Shown here: in pieces, positions 17,520-26,825 of the stretch
How the letters are laid out: each line of letters begins with the position of its first letter
How positions within the stretch are numbered: the first letter of the stretch is position 1
Origin: an uncultured Clostridia bacterium
GTDB lineage: Bacteria > Bacillota > Clostridia > TANB77 > CAG-508
Length of the DNA: 64,000 nucleotides
Direction of reading: 5' to 3'
NCBI GenBank assembly: GCA_934130435.1
Contig: CAKOYB010000004.1
Span: forward strand, 36,007-100,006
Notes under the pieces: model-generated
Databases searched by the model: none
Told to the model about the DNA's origin: nothing
The model's input: only the letters and a program-made list of their open reading frames with translations
Program-made: the position numbers and the translations under genes

Positions 17520-19355
17520 TTATACTTCTGAAATTATGGGCAATATCATTGGGTTTCTTTTTGTTTTCGCAAATATATAATCTCTTAATCCATCTTTTAA
17601 ATTTGATTTAATTCCAGACCAATCTTTTATTCCTTTATTTGCACATTTATCTAATTCTCTCTGAACAGTTTTCTTTACATCATCCATTAAGTTTTCAGAT
17701 TCACGTACATATACAAATCCTCTTGAAATAATATCTGGACCAGCAACTATTTCTCCATTTTGATCCATTGTTATAACTACAATTATTAAACCATCTTGTG
17801 ATAAATGTTGTCTATCTCTTAAAACAATACTTCCAACATCTCCAACTCCTAAACCATCTACTAATACTCTTCCTGATTGTACTGTTCCAACCATCTTAGC
17901 ACTATTTTCGCTAATTTCCATTACTCTACCATTATTCATTATAAATATATTTTCTGGCGGGATTCCAACACTTACTGCAGTTTTTGCGTGTGCCATAAGT
18001 TGTCTATATTCTCCATGTACTGGTAAGAAATATTTGGGTCTAATTAAAGATAACATTAATTTTTGTTCTTCTTGACATGCATGTCCTGATACATGTATAT
18101 CAGCTAAAGAACTATATACAACTTCTGCTCCTATTTGCATTAGATCATCTATTACTTTAGATACATATTTTTCATTTCCTGGTATTGGGTTTGCAGATAT
18201 TATAATTAAGTCGTTTGGTGTAATTTCAACTTTTCTGTGTTCACCAGATGCCATTCTTGTTAAAGCAGACATTGCTTCACCTTGGCTTCCTGTTGTTAAA
18301 ATTACTAATTGTTCATCCGTATAATTCTTTATCATATCAATATCTATAAATGTATTATCTGGTACATCTATATATCCAAGTTCCATAGCCGTTTTTATAA
18401 CATTTATCATACTTCTTCCACAAACAGATACTTTTCTGTTATATTTTACCGCCGAGTTAACTATCTGTTGTATTCTATGAATATTAGATGCAAACGTAGC
18501 TACAACTATCCTTTTAGTGCAATTTAAGAATAACTTGTCAAACACTTCCCCTACCGTACTTTCTGACATTGTGTATCCTTTTCTTTCTGAGTTTGTACTA
18601 TCAGAAAGTAATGCTAATACTCCTTTATTGCCAAGTTCTGCTAATCTTCCAAAGTCTGTTCTTTCGTTGTCAATAGGCGTATAGTCAATTTTAAAGTCTC
18701 CTGTATGCACTATTATACCAGCAGGTGTATGAATTGCAAGTGCAACAGAATCTGGAATACTATGACAGCTCCTTATGAATTCAACTTTTATTTTTCCTAG
18801 ATTAATTTTATCTCCCTGATTTACAATTTTAAGTTTAGTACTTCTCAATAGTTTATGCTCCTCAAGTTTATTTCTTATTAATCCTGCTGTTAATTTAGTT
18901 GCATATATTGGCACATTTATTTGTTTTAAGAAATATGGTATTGCACCAATATGGTCTTCATGTCCATGGGTTATAACCATACCTTTAATTTTTTCTTTGT
19001 TTCTTTCTAAGTATGAGATATCTGGTATAACTAAATCTACACCAAGCATATCATCTTCTGGAAATGCTAAACCACAATCAACTATAACAATCTCATTTTC
19101 ATACTCAAAAACTGTAATATTCTTTCCAATTTCTAATAGTCCACCTAATGGTATTATTTTTATTGGACTTTTTTTAAATTTTACTTCCAAATCATTTTCT
19201 TTTTTGATTTTCTTACTCTTTCCTTTAGGAGCAACTAAAGTGTTCTCTTTTTTAGCAACTTCTTTATGATAATTTTTTTTGTATGGTGCTTTTCTCCTTT
19301 GCTTTACATTAGATTTAGAGTTAGCACTTTCACCAGTATTCTTTAAATCTTCCAT
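17520..19355 (-). CDS. rnj: Ribonuclease J
   Basis: 611 aa, a metallo-beta-lactamase/beta-CASP nuclease with endo- and 5'-3' exonuclease activity in RNA decay. The metal-binding motif THGHEDHIGAIPYFL is near residue 130. Other motifs include SCHSIPDSVALAIHTPAG, HTGDFKID, the SDSTN segment and HVSGHACQEE. The first 60 residues are a Lys/Arg-rich low-complexity extension, probably RNA-binding, ahead of the start of the normal domain at IKIIPLGGL. Only one copy is in this window, so J1 versus J2 cannot be assigned. The leader is long and contains a terminator-like hairpin. Confidence 0.95.
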   Translation of the reverse strand: MEDLKNTGESANSKSNVKQRRKAPYKKNYHKEVAKKENTLVAPKGKSKKIKKENDLEVKFKKSPIKIIPLGGLLEIGKNITVFEYENEIVIVDCGLAFPEDDMLGVDLVIPDISYLERNKEKIKGMVITHGHEDHIGAIPYFLKQINVPIYATKLTAGLIRNKLEEHKLLRSTKLKIVNQGDKINLGKIKVEFIRSCHSIPDSVALAIHTPAGIIVHTGDFKIDYTPIDNERTDFGRLAELGNKGVLALLSDSTNSERKGYTMSESTVGEVFDKLFLNCTKRIVVATFASNIHRIQQIVNSAVKYNRKVSVCGRSMINVIKTAMELGYIDVPDNTFIDIDMIKNYTDEQLVILTTGSQGEAMSALTRMASGEHRKVEITPNDLIIISANPIPGNEKYVSKVIDDLMQIGAEVVYSSLADIHVSGHACQEEQKLMLSLIRPKYFLPVHGEYRQLMAHAKTAVSVGIPPENIFIMNNGRVMEISENSAKMVGTVQSGRVLVDGLGVGDVGSIVLRDRQHLSQDGLIIVVITMDQNGEIVAGPDIISRGFVYVRESENLMDDVKKTVQRELDKCANKGIKDWSGIKSNLKDGLRDYIFAKTKRNPMILPIISEV

Positions 19356-19422
19356 TCTATTTTTCCTTTCGTTTTTTAAGAGCTAAACTAGCCTAAAACT
19401 ACTTTTCTATATTTATAAATAA

Positions 19423-19451
19423 AAAATAGTTTAAACATATTAAACTATTTT
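19423..19451 (-). terminator. Intrinsic terminator inside the rnj leader (candidate attenuator)
   Basis: Perfect 12-bp stem AAAATAGTTTAA / TTAAACTATTTT with a 5-nt loop, followed on the minus strand by TTATTTAT. It lies between the rnj promoter (19633-19661) and the start codon at 19355, with no coding sequence in between. It would therefore stop most rnj transcripts unless bypassed. Confidence 0.6.
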
Positions 19452-19632
19452 AACAAAAGAATATTCTAATTATTTCTATATATTAATATAGTTAGCATAT
19501 ATTTATATTTCGAACAATATATACCCTTTACTATATTTTTTTCAAATGTTATTTCTTTTTCTCTTATAATGTATAATATGTTTTAATTTAAACTAAATCT
19601 CTTCTTTACCATTTTGGTAATCACTGGTTTTT

Positions 19633-19661
19633 ATTATACTACTTTTTATAATATATGTCAA
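19633..19661 (-). promoter_or_regulatory. Sigma-A promoter of rnj
   Basis: Minus strand TTGACA (19656-19661), 17-nt spacer, TATAAT (19633-19638): perfect consensus. The resulting leader is about 270 nt. The 411-nt gap 19356-19766 holds this promoter, the leader and its terminator-like hairpin; I see no gene in it. Confidence 0.85.
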
Positions 19662-19766
19662 ATTTTTAAATCTTCAATTAAGACTTTATCTATCCTATCT
19701 TTTGTATATTTTTTTAACGATTAAACTCTCCGAAAAATATACAGGTATTTCACCATTCCTATTTTC

Positions 19767-20660
19767 TCACATTGTAGCTCCAATTATTCCAGCATCGTTT
19801 GCAATTTTAGTTATAAATATTTTAGGAATTTCTCTATAGATAAAGTATTCTTTTACCTTTTTATTTAGTTTTTCAATAAATATACTTTCATAATGAGCAA
19901 AGCTTCCTCCTATGCATATTGCATCTGGTTCAAATATATGTATCAAATTCACCAATCCAATAGCTAAATATTGTAAATAATTATCTATTATTGCATTCAT
20001 TTCTATTTCTTTCTCTTTTCTTGAAACAACATCTAGAACAAATTCACTATTCACATGTTCTTTATTAAATAGCTTTTCAACTTGGCTTCTAAATTTTTTC
20101 ATAGATGCATATGCTTGAAAACAACCATTCTGTCCACAATAGCATTTTTCACCATTATATTTTATTATCATATGTCCAAACTCAAACCCTGCATATTTAT
20201 TAGGAACTACTAATTGGTTTTTATAAAAGTATGCTCCTCCTATTCCAGTTCCAAGAGTCAAGAATAAGGCATTATTATATTTTCTTAGTTCTCCCAACTC
20301 TTTTACGTATTTTCCAGAGCATTTAACATCGTTCTTAACTGTAACTTTAACTTTAAAATGTTCTTCAATTTTTTTACCAATATCAAATTCTTTTCCATTC
20401 ATAAATATTTTATTATTAATAATCTCACCTATTGGAAATCCTATTCCAATTTTCTCTACGCTGCTACTATCTAAACTATTTCTTTTTAGTAAATCTTCAA
20501 TAATATCTATAGAATACTTTGGTGCATATTTGCAGATTACTTCTTTATCTTTCTTTTCTTCCTTTTTCCAATTGTATTCAAATTTATCAATTAACTTATT
20601 TTCATTATCTACTAAACCAATTCCAATATGGCTCCCGCCTATATCTATTCCAATTTTCAT
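19767..20660 (-). CDS. ROK-family sugar kinase
   Basis: 297 aa. It starts MKIGIDIGGSHIGIGLVD, the ATP-binding phosphate-1 motif. A second ATP motif TLGTGIGGAYFY lies near residue 137. The ROK signature with zinc ligands is EFGHMIIKYNGEKCYCGQNGCFQAYAS; the usual Glu after GC is replaced by Gln here. There is no N-terminal helix-turn-helix, so it is a kinase rather than a NagC-type repressor. Likely substrates are glucose, N-acetylglucosamine or N-acetylmannosamine; the sequence does not decide between them. It is a separate unit upstream of rnj. Confidence 0.88.
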   Translation of the reverse strand: MKIGIDIGGSHIGIGLVDNENKLIDKFEYNWKKEEKKDKEVICKYAPKYSIDIIEDLLKRNSLDSSSVEKIGIGFPIGEIINNKIFMNGKEFDIGKKIEEHFKVKVTVKNDVKCSGKYVKELGELRKYNNALFLTLGTGIGGAYFYKNQLVVPNKYAGFEFGHMIIKYNGEKCYCGQNGCFQAYASMKKFRSQVEKLFNKEHVNSEFVLDVVSRKEKEIEMNAIIDNYLQYLAIGLVNLIHIFEPDAICIGGSFAHYESIFIEKLNKKVKEYFIYREIPKIFITKIANDAGIIGATM

Positions 20661-20680
20661 AAAACCTCCATAAAAACAAA

Positions 20681-20703
20681 AGTGACATAAATATTATGTC
20701 ACT
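20681..20703 (-). terminator. Terminator of the type IV pilus operon
   Basis: Stem AGTGACATAA / TTATGTCACT with a 3-nt loop, then TTTTGTTTTTA on the minus strand. It overlaps the pilC stop codon and closes the pilus operon before the ROK kinase gene. Confidence 0.8.
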
Positions 20704-22054
20704 ATACTCCTGCTGCTTCAAATAACCAGCCACCCATATACATGTTAATACATGGTACTAAAACAACAAGAACTAAGAATATTAATAGTATACCAACAAC
20801 TGCATAAACAATCTCTGGAAGTAATTTCATTATTTTTCTTAAGGTATTATCTATATCCATATCCATAAATTCTACTAGTTTATTCATCATTTCCCTTAAG
20901 TCTGTTTGCATTCCAACATTCAACATCTCTATTATCATCGGTGATGCTAGATTAGACCTTTCAAATGGCTCAATCCATGATTGTCCAAGCGCTAAATTGT
21001 TAATTGATGACTCTACAATAGAAAGAAAAACGTAATTTTTTACTACACTTTTGCTTACTTCTAGTGCCTCCTGGATTCTCATACCATTGTTTAAATTTAA
21101 TAGCATAGCTCTTGTAAATCTAGAAAAATCTAAAGAAAATATTAATTTTCCAAATATAGGCATTGTATATTTGAAATACTCAAAATTATACCTTCCCTTT
21201 GGCGTATTTATAAGAGCCAAAACAACTCCAACAATTCCAGCAATTACTATTACAGGAATATACCAATAAATAACCAATTTATTTATAAAATTCGAAAACC
21301 AAATTGTTACTGCTGGCATTTTCTGAGTTGATCCCATTGCGTTAAATACATTTTGAATAATAGGAATAATAACCACAACTCCAACTATTAGTAATATAAG
21401 AATTCCTAAAAACATAGCAAGGTTCGGAATTAGAATCTTTCTTATTCTCTTCTTCAATTTGTCACTTTCTTCTAAATAGTTAATTGCATCTTCAAGTGAC
21501 TTTGTAAGTGCTCCCGAAAGTTCTCCAACCTTTACCATATTTATATATATATTAGGAAAAATATCAGAATAATACTCCATAGTAGTATACATGTTGTCAC
21601 CTGCTTCAACCCCAGCTAAAATATCTCTTATTATCTCTTTTAGTCTAACATTTTCAGTTGTATCTATAATTGTACTAAGAGCCATTATATTATTAAAATT
21701 TGCCTTTTTTAACAAGTATAAGTTTTCAGTAAAAATTATAATATCTCTTGTAGTAATATTTCTATCTGCATTAATTCTATCTTTAACATTTTGAATAACA
21801 CTTACTTTATTTTCAGTAGTCTCAATATTAGTATACATATCTGTTGCTTCTACAATTTCATTTAAGTCATTAATATTTTTTTTCTGTTTCTTTATTCCTT
21901 TATTTCCAAGTTTTTTCTTTACCTGATTTATACTAATTGGATAAATATTATTTCTTCTAAGTTTTTTTATTAAGTTTTTTCTACTTACATCTTCAACTCT
22001 GTTTCTTATAATCTTTCCATCGTCAGTTACAGCTCTATAAACAAAAACTGGCAT
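20702..22054 (-). CDS. pilC: Type IV pilus inner-membrane platform protein PilC
   Basis: 450 aa with the two tandem T2SSF domains of the GspF/PilC family. It anchors the PilB and PilT motors to the pilus base. The N-terminal region starts MPVFVYRAVTDDGKIIRN, as usual. Hydrophobic segments are seen at about residues 205-235, 260-282 and 415-440. The sequence LVKVGELSGALTKSLEDAINYLEE-like core is at about 175-195. It is the last gene of the operon, 15 nt after pilT. Confidence 0.93.
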   Translation of the reverse strand: MPVFVYRAVTDDGKIIRNRVEDVSRKNLIKKLRRNNIYPISINQVKKKLGNKGIKKQKKNINDLNEIVEATDMYTNIETTENKVSVIQNVKDRINADRNITTRDIIIFTENLYLLKKANFNNIMALSTIIDTTENVRLKEIIRDILAGVEAGDNMYTTMEYYSDIFPNIYINMVKVGELSGALTKSLEDAINYLEESDKLKKRIRKILIPNLAMFLGILILLIVGVVVIIPIIQNVFNAMGSTQKMPAVTIWFSNFINKLVIYWYIPVIVIAGIVGVVLALINTPKGRYNFEYFKYTMPIFGKLIFSLDFSRFTRAMLLNLNNGMRIQEALEVSKSVVKNYVFLSIVESSINNLALGQSWIEPFERSNLASPMIIEMLNVGMQTDLREMMNKLVEFMDMDIDNTLRKIMKLLPEIVYAVVGILLIFLVLVVLVPCINMYMGGWLFEAAGV

Positions 22055-22069
22055 AATGTTTTCCTCCGA

Positions 22070-23185
22070 TTATCTTTTCATTTTATCTTTTTTAATTCTT
22101 AGTTGCATTATAGTTCTATTTAGAACTTCAATGTTTTTTTCTTCGATCTGTGATTTAGCTTGTTCTAATGTTATCTTATCTGCTACAAATAAATTAGCCA
22201 ATGAATTAATTAATCCGATGCTTCCATTGTCTGAATTACTTTGTATTGCATCCTCAACTTCTGATACACTAAACTTGTCTTTTCTCATGATTCCAGAAAT
22301 TATGTTGTCAACTACCATTACTTCAGGAACTAGAACTAATTCTTTATTTGTGCCACTCAAAAGTCTTTGCGAAATAACAAGTTTTAATAATGATGATAAT
22401 AAGTATTTTACTGTAGTTTGATCTGATATATCATAGAAGTTTATCATTCTATCAATAGTTTCAGCACAAGACTTTGTGTGAAGAGTTCCTATAACTAAAT
22501 GTCCTGATTCTGCTGTTTCAATTGCTGCATCCATTGTTTCTCTGTCTCTAATCTCACCAATTACAACTATATCGCAATCTTCTCTTAATGAGTTTTTAAC
22601 ACCATCTTTAAAAGATAAGGTATCTCCTCCAACTCCAACTTCTTTTTGTACTATAACCGATTTTTTAGATGTATGTTTATATTCAATTGGATTTTCAAGT
22701 GATAAAATCTTTTTATTTTGAGTTTCATTAATTTCATTTATTAGTGCATTTAATGTTGTTGTTTTTCCTGAATTAGTTTTTCCTGTAACTAACAACAATC
22801 CTTGCGGTTGAAATGTCATTCTTCTTACTATATCTGGTACACCCAAATCTTCATATTTTGGTAGGTCTTTTTTTATTAGTCTTAGTGTAAATATAGGGAT
22901 CTCATTTGCAAGTGAAATGTTTACTCTGAATCTCACATCTTCAAATTCATAAGATGAATCTAACTTTTTAGTCTTTTTAAATACTTCATCCTTATCTATA
23001 TTTCCTTTTAATAATGAGTCATAAATTTCAAACATATCTTCATCTGTTAAAATCTCAAACTCTTCTATTTCTTTAAGATCTCTGATTATTCTTAGCATCG
23101 GTCTCAGTCCACTCATTAAATGAATATCTGATGCGTTTCTTTCTATAGCTACTTTCATTATATCCTCTATTTGTATCATTTTCAT
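22070..23185 (-). CDS. pilT: Type IV pilus retraction ATPase PilT
   Basis: 371 aa, a hexameric secretion ATPase expected to power pilus retraction. An N-terminal PAS-like region with ASDIHLMSGLRPMLRI precedes the ATPase core. Walker A VTGKTNSGKTTTLNALI is near residue 132. The Walker B region is DIVVIGEIRDRETMDAAIETAESGHL. The His box GTLHTKSCAETIDR follows. It is distinguished from PilB by its shorter length, lack of a Cys tetrad and the VIGEIRD form. It lies between pilB and pilC. Confidence 0.93.
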   Translation of the reverse strand: MKMIQIEDIMKVAIERNASDIHLMSGLRPMLRIIRDLKEIEEFEILTDEDMFEIYDSLLKGNIDKDEVFKKTKKLDSSYEFEDVRFRVNISLANEIPIFTLRLIKKDLPKYEDLGVPDIVRRMTFQPQGLLLVTGKTNSGKTTTLNALINEINETQNKKILSLENPIEYKHTSKKSVIVQKEVGVGGDTLSFKDGVKNSLREDCDIVVIGEIRDRETMDAAIETAESGHLVIGTLHTKSCAETIDRMINFYDISDQTTVKYLLSSLLKLVISQRLLSGTNKELVLVPEVMVVDNIISGIMRKDKFSVSEVEDAIQSNSDNGSIGLINSLANLFVADKITLEQAKSQIEEKNIEVLNRTIMQLRIKKDKMKR

Positions 23186-23195
23186 TTTTCCTCCT

Positions 23196-24821
23196 CTACA
23201 TTATTAATAGTTTTCTATTTAGTTCTTCCATATTTGTAATTCCTGAAAGTACCTTTCTTATTCCGTCTATTACTATTGGCTCATAACCTAGTTTTAATGC
23301 TTCTTTTTTTATAGCTATAGGAGATTCACCATTAGAAATTAATTCTTTTATTTCATCATTAATTTCCAATATTTCAAATATTGCAATTCTTTCAATATAA
23401 CCTACATTATTGCAATATTGGCATCCAACTGCATCATATGTTTTTTTGTTTTCATAGTCAAACTTTATATTGTATTTTTGCTCTATATTTTTTATTACTT
23501 CAATTTCTTTTTCATTAAAATCTCTCTCTTTTGCACATTTAGGACATAATTTTCTTACTAGTCTTTGAGAAACTGATGTTGCAAGTGTACTAGATATATC
23601 ATAATTTGCTATCCCAAGCTTTCTTAATCTAGTTATAACTTCTATTGCGTCAATTGTGTGTATAGTAGATAATACATAATGTCCAGTTTGTCCTGCTTGC
23701 ATAGATATTTCTGCTGTTTCTTTATCTCTTATTTCTCCAACTAGAATTATATCTGGATCTTGTCTTAATATTGTTCTTAGTGATTGTGAAAAATTAGCTT
23801 TTGCGTCAACTTCTACTTGGTTTAAACCTTCTATTCTTATTTCTACTGGATCTTCAATTGTTGTAACATTTACTTCTGGTCTGTTTAAATAATTTATAAT
23901 ACTGTATAATGTAGTAGTTTTACCTTCTCCCGTTGGTGCTCCTAAAATTGTAACACTGTTTCTTTTGTTAAAACACTTATATACTTCTTCAGTTCTAGGA
24001 AAACCTAATTCATACAAATCTTTTATATTTTGATTCTTTTTTAATAATCTTAAAACAAACTTTTCTCCATATATGTTCTTTTGTGAAGAAACACGTATAT
24101 TATAATCAGGATATGAAACAATTCTTCCATCTTGAGACTCTTGCTTTTCTTGGTACATATTTGAAATTGCTTTAAGTCTTCCTATTATTTGATCTTGTTT
24201 TTGCTTTGGTATATCTGTAATTGTATAAAGTTCTCCATCAATTCTATATCTTACTCTTAGAGATTTTTCCATAGGTTCAAAATGAATATCACTAGTTCTC
24301 TTACTCATAGCTGTTTTTATTATTGTATCTACTAGCTTAACTGTATCAGAACTAGTATTTATGTCTTCTGTTTCAATTCCTTTTAATGAATCTAATATTT
24401 CTAGAATATTTTGTTCAAATGTAATATATTTTTCCATTATTAAGCCTTTATTAAGTAATAATAATCGAATCTTTTCAACATTATTTCTGTTAAATGTATC
24501 GGAAAAACATACTTTTATTTTTCCCTGGCTTATATCGAATGGAATAGCTTTGCAATCATTAGCAATATCATATGAAATGTAATCTTCTATATTTAGATTA
24601 ATGTCTTCATTCTTTAATAGAATTCCTTTTTCTCCCAAGATTTTTCCTATTTCTTCAATTAAAACTTGTGGGTCACAATTACTTGTCATTTTTATAATTT
24701 CCCCAAGTTTTAAGTTTCTATGTGATTTCTGGAACTCTACCGCTTGTCTCACATCATTTTCAGTTATTATACCTCTTCTTACAAGTTCCACTCCTATTGG
24801 CTGTCTTTTTGTTCCTTCCAT
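23196..24821 (-). CDS. pilB: Type IV pilus assembly ATPase PilB
   Basis: 541 aa, a GspE/PilB-type ATPase for pilus extension. The N-terminal MshEN/GspEN domain (about 1-150) includes IGVELVRRGIITENDVRQAVEFQ. The ATPase core has Walker A GAPTGEGKTTTLYSII, the Walker B region DPDIILVGEIRDKETAEISMQAG and the His box STIHTIDA. A zinc-binding tetrad is formed by CPKC (near 433) and CQYC (near 470). It lies 10 nt upstream of pilT. Confidence 0.94.
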   Translation of the reverse strand: MEGTKRQPIGVELVRRGIITENDVRQAVEFQKSHRNLKLGEIIKMTSNCDPQVLIEEIGKILGEKGILLKNEDINLNIEDYISYDIANDCKAIPFDISQGKIKVCFSDTFNRNNVEKIRLLLLNKGLIMEKYITFEQNILEILDSLKGIETEDINTSSDTVKLVDTIIKTAMSKRTSDIHFEPMEKSLRVRYRIDGELYTITDIPKQKQDQIIGRLKAISNMYQEKQESQDGRIVSYPDYNIRVSSQKNIYGEKFVLRLLKKNQNIKDLYELGFPRTEEVYKCFNKRNSVTILGAPTGEGKTTTLYSIINYLNRPEVNVTTIEDPVEIRIEGLNQVEVDAKANFSQSLRTILRQDPDIILVGEIRDKETAEISMQAGQTGHYVLSTIHTIDAIEVITRLRKLGIANYDISSTLATSVSQRLVRKLCPKCAKERDFNEKEIEVIKNIEQKYNIKFDYENKKTYDAVGCQYCNNVGYIERIAIFEILEINDEIKELISNGESPIAIKKEALKLGYEPIVIDGIRKVLSGITNMEELNRKLLIM

Positions 24822-24834
24822 ACTATCCTCCTTT

Positions 24835-25254
24835 TTAATAAATATCTTCTATCTTATAATTAAGCGTTTGTTCATTTAAATTACCAAATTTTAATTTGAC
24901 CTGTATTATCTTTTTAACACTATCATATTCAAATTTAACTGACTCGACATTACTGCATATTTGTACTGTATTATAATAAATTTTTTTATCTTTCTTTAAA
25001 GAAAATATATTTCCAGAAGTAAAAATAATAGTATCATCTGTAGTGTTATAAACATCATTTCCTGATATTTTAACCTCTTTAGTAAAATATGCGTTAAACG
25101 TATTTAGTGAGGAAACATCTATTGTCTTTGAATCAATGTTCTTAGTTTTAATGTATAAATTTGAAGTCATTTTTCCAATTAACAGTAGTAATGTTATCAT
25201 AGCTACAATATATATTGTAAGAGTACTTAAAGTTATAGCTTTGTTATTCTTCAT
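24835..25254 (-). CDS. Minor pilin-like protein with type IV pilin N-terminal helix
   Basis: 139 aa. A short charged leader (MKNNKA) is followed by ITLSTLTIYIVAMITLLLLIGKM, a hydrophobic helix like that of pseudopilins, with an A/I junction after MKNNKA as the likely cleavage point. The rest is a soluble domain with several beta strands. No homologue is recognised by name. Its location directly upstream of pilB and downstream of another pilin-like gene supports a minor-pilin role (PilW/PilX-type position). Confidence 0.65.
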   Translation of the reverse strand: MKNNKAITLSTLTIYIVAMITLLLLIGKMTSNLYIKTKNIDSKTIDVSSLNTFNAYFTKEVKISGNDVYNTTDDTIIFTSGNIFSLKKDKKIYYNTVQICSNVESVKFEYDSVKKIIQVKLKFGNLNEQTLNYKIEDIY

Positions 25255-25270
25255 TTAAATGCTCCTCTCT

Positions 25271-25669
25271 TTATTCTTCGACTTTAAATCTTACTATAGA
25301 TTTTTCATATTGCTTATTTCCGACATTATAAGAAATAGTCTCTTTAACTTTTTTTATTCCCCTATCATCCTGGTCTTTTTTTTCTTCTAGTATCTCCTGC
25401 TTTACTATATAACCAGATGCTATTGTATCACTTTCATTTCCATTATTAATATTAAATGTCTGATTTGTAACAAGATCATACTCAGTAATTGCAACTTCTT
25501 CAAGCTTCTGTGCCAAGTAAATTGCTGCCATTCCATTTCTTTGTGCCTTAAAATTTGAAAACCAAACACTAAACATCAATCCTGTAATTAGTCCTGTAAA
25601 TGCGACAACTATTATTATTGCAATTGTTATGTCAGACATTACTATTCCAGCATCTTTCTTTACTCCCAT
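25271..25669 (-). CDS. Minor pilin-like protein (PilV/PilX position)
   Basis: 132 aa starting MGVKKDAGIVMSDITIAIIIVVAFTG. A short leader with a G-I junction is followed by a hydrophobic helix of about 22 residues and then a soluble domain. ATG 25669 is chosen because GGAGG is correctly spaced; the TTG at 25681 lies inside that site. The gene sits 12 nt after pilD, directly before the second minor-pilin gene. It is probably processed by PilD and incorporated at the pilus tip or as an assembly primer; this is inferred from position. Confidence 0.65.
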   Translation of the reverse strand: MGVKKDAGIVMSDITIAIIIVVAFTGLITGLMFSVWFSNFKAQRNGMAAIYLAQKLEEVAITEYDLVTNQTFNINNGNESDTIASGYIVKQEILEEKKDQDDRGIKKVKETISYNVGNKQYEKSIVRFKVEE

Positions 25670-25681
25670 TAGTTCCTCCAA

Positions 25682-26455
25682 TCAGATTCCTATATAATTA
25701 GTTGCAATATTATATATAATTAGCACTACCACATTGCTAACACATACATAGAATGCAAATGGTAATCTTTCATTTTTACATACAATTTTGTGAATGGCAA
25801 CTTGAATTAATGTAAGAATTGCTGTTAGATAATATACATATGTTCCACCATATATCATTACCATTAATAACAATAATGCAAACCTTAAGCAGTATTTTTC
25901 TTCCATGTATATTTTTTTACTAATTATAAATGAAATCAAAATTAAAATAAGCAACACTATATATATAACATATTGATATACATTTGTGTTATTCAATGTA
26001 CATATATATATTATATAAATGAGTTCAACAAGTAAACCAAAATACACTGTTTCTTTATTTATATCAATATTTTCTTTATCAATTCCAGCTACAATAAATA
26101 GTATGGACAAATATAACAATGTAAATATTAAAAATACTATTTGTTCAATTTCTATACTAGCATAATCAATCTTTAACGACCAAGTTACTAATACAAAAGT
26201 TATTCCCGTTAATACCTCTAAAATGAGATATCTTGGTCTTATTTTATTTTTGCAGTATCTGCATTTCCCTCTAAGCCAAATATAGCTAAAAACTGGAAAT
26301 AAATCAAATAATCCTAATCTATGATTACAATTAGGACAATATGAATGTTTTATTAATATATCTTCTTTTTTAGGTATTCTATATACTGCAAGTGTAAAAA
26401 AGCTTCCACAAAAAATGCCTATTAAAAAAATAATTGTATAAAAAAAATATTCCAT
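25682..26455 (-). CDS. pilD: Prepilin peptidase PilD-like
   Basis: 257 aa, a multi-helix inner-membrane aspartic protease that trims and N-methylates prepilins. The N-terminal domain has the four-Cys zinc motif: CPNCNHRLG near residue 39 and GKCRYCKNKIRPRY near 64-77. The first aspartate region is AGIDKENIDI near residue 120. The second catalytic motif, normally GxGDxK, is not visible: the matching place reads YGGTYVYYL. Seven to eight hydrophobic helices are seen. It lies between pilA and the minor pilins, downstream of the pilA terminator. Confidence 0.85.
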   Translation of the reverse strand: MEYFFYTIIFLIGIFCGSFFTLAVYRIPKKEDILIKHSYCPNCNHRLGLFDLFPVFSYIWLRGKCRYCKNKIRPRYLILEVLTGITFVLVTWSLKIDYASIEIEQIVFLIFTLLYLSILFIVAGIDKENIDINKETVYFGLLVELIYIIYICTLNNTNVYQYVIYIVLLILILISFIISKKIYMEEKYCLRFALLLLMVMIYGGTYVYYLTAILTLIQVAIHKIVCKNERLPFAFYVCVSNVVVLIIYNIATNYIGI

Positions 26456-26477
26456 TTAAATTTCCTTATTTAAAAAC

Positions 26478-26507
26478 AAGCATATGCATATAAACATGCA
26501 TATGCTT
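26478..26507 (-). terminator. Terminator between pilA and pilD
   Basis: Perfect 12-bp stem AAGCATATGCAT / ATGCATATGCTT with a 6-nt loop, then GTTTTTA on the minus strand. It probably gives a high pilA to motor-gene transcript ratio by partial termination. Confidence 0.75.
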
Positions 26508-26538
26508 TTACAAATTTAATATTTAAATTTTAGCATAA

Positions 26539-26748
26539 TTATTTAACATAATTGTTTAAATAATTTGTGTAGCTTTGTAAAGTTTCATTTTCAGCTGTTG
26601 CTGATTGTGAATAATTTTCTACAGCTTTTTTTGATTTTGGCAATAATTGAGTATCTGTTAATGCTCCTATTGAAACAACAGCAAGAATTAATAAAACAAT
26701 AATTGTTATTATTAATGCAACTAATGTTATACCATTTTGTCCTTTCAT
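26539..26748 (-). CDS. pilA: Major type IV pilin PilA, very short
   Basis: 69 aa starting MKGQNGITLVALIITIIVLL. The class III signal is KGQNG|ITLVA, with cleavage after Gly6. The mature pilin is then about 63 aa: a long hydrophobic helix followed by a short hydrophilic tail rich in Ser, Asn and Thr. Mature position 5, normally Glu, is Ala. ATG 26748 has GGAGGG about 7 nt upstream; the longer frame to 26823 reads through a non-coding gap. Position between the PilP-like gene and pilD, and the terminator after it, fit the major pilin. Confidence 0.8.
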   Translation of the reverse strand: MKGQNGITLVALIITIIVLLILAVVSIGALTDTQLLPKSKKAVENYSQSATAENETLQSYTNYLNNYVK

Positions 26749-26825
26749 TGTTTTCCCTCCTCCTTTGTAAATTATAAATATATATATATTTATATTTATT
26801 GAAAATAAATATAATATAAACAAAA

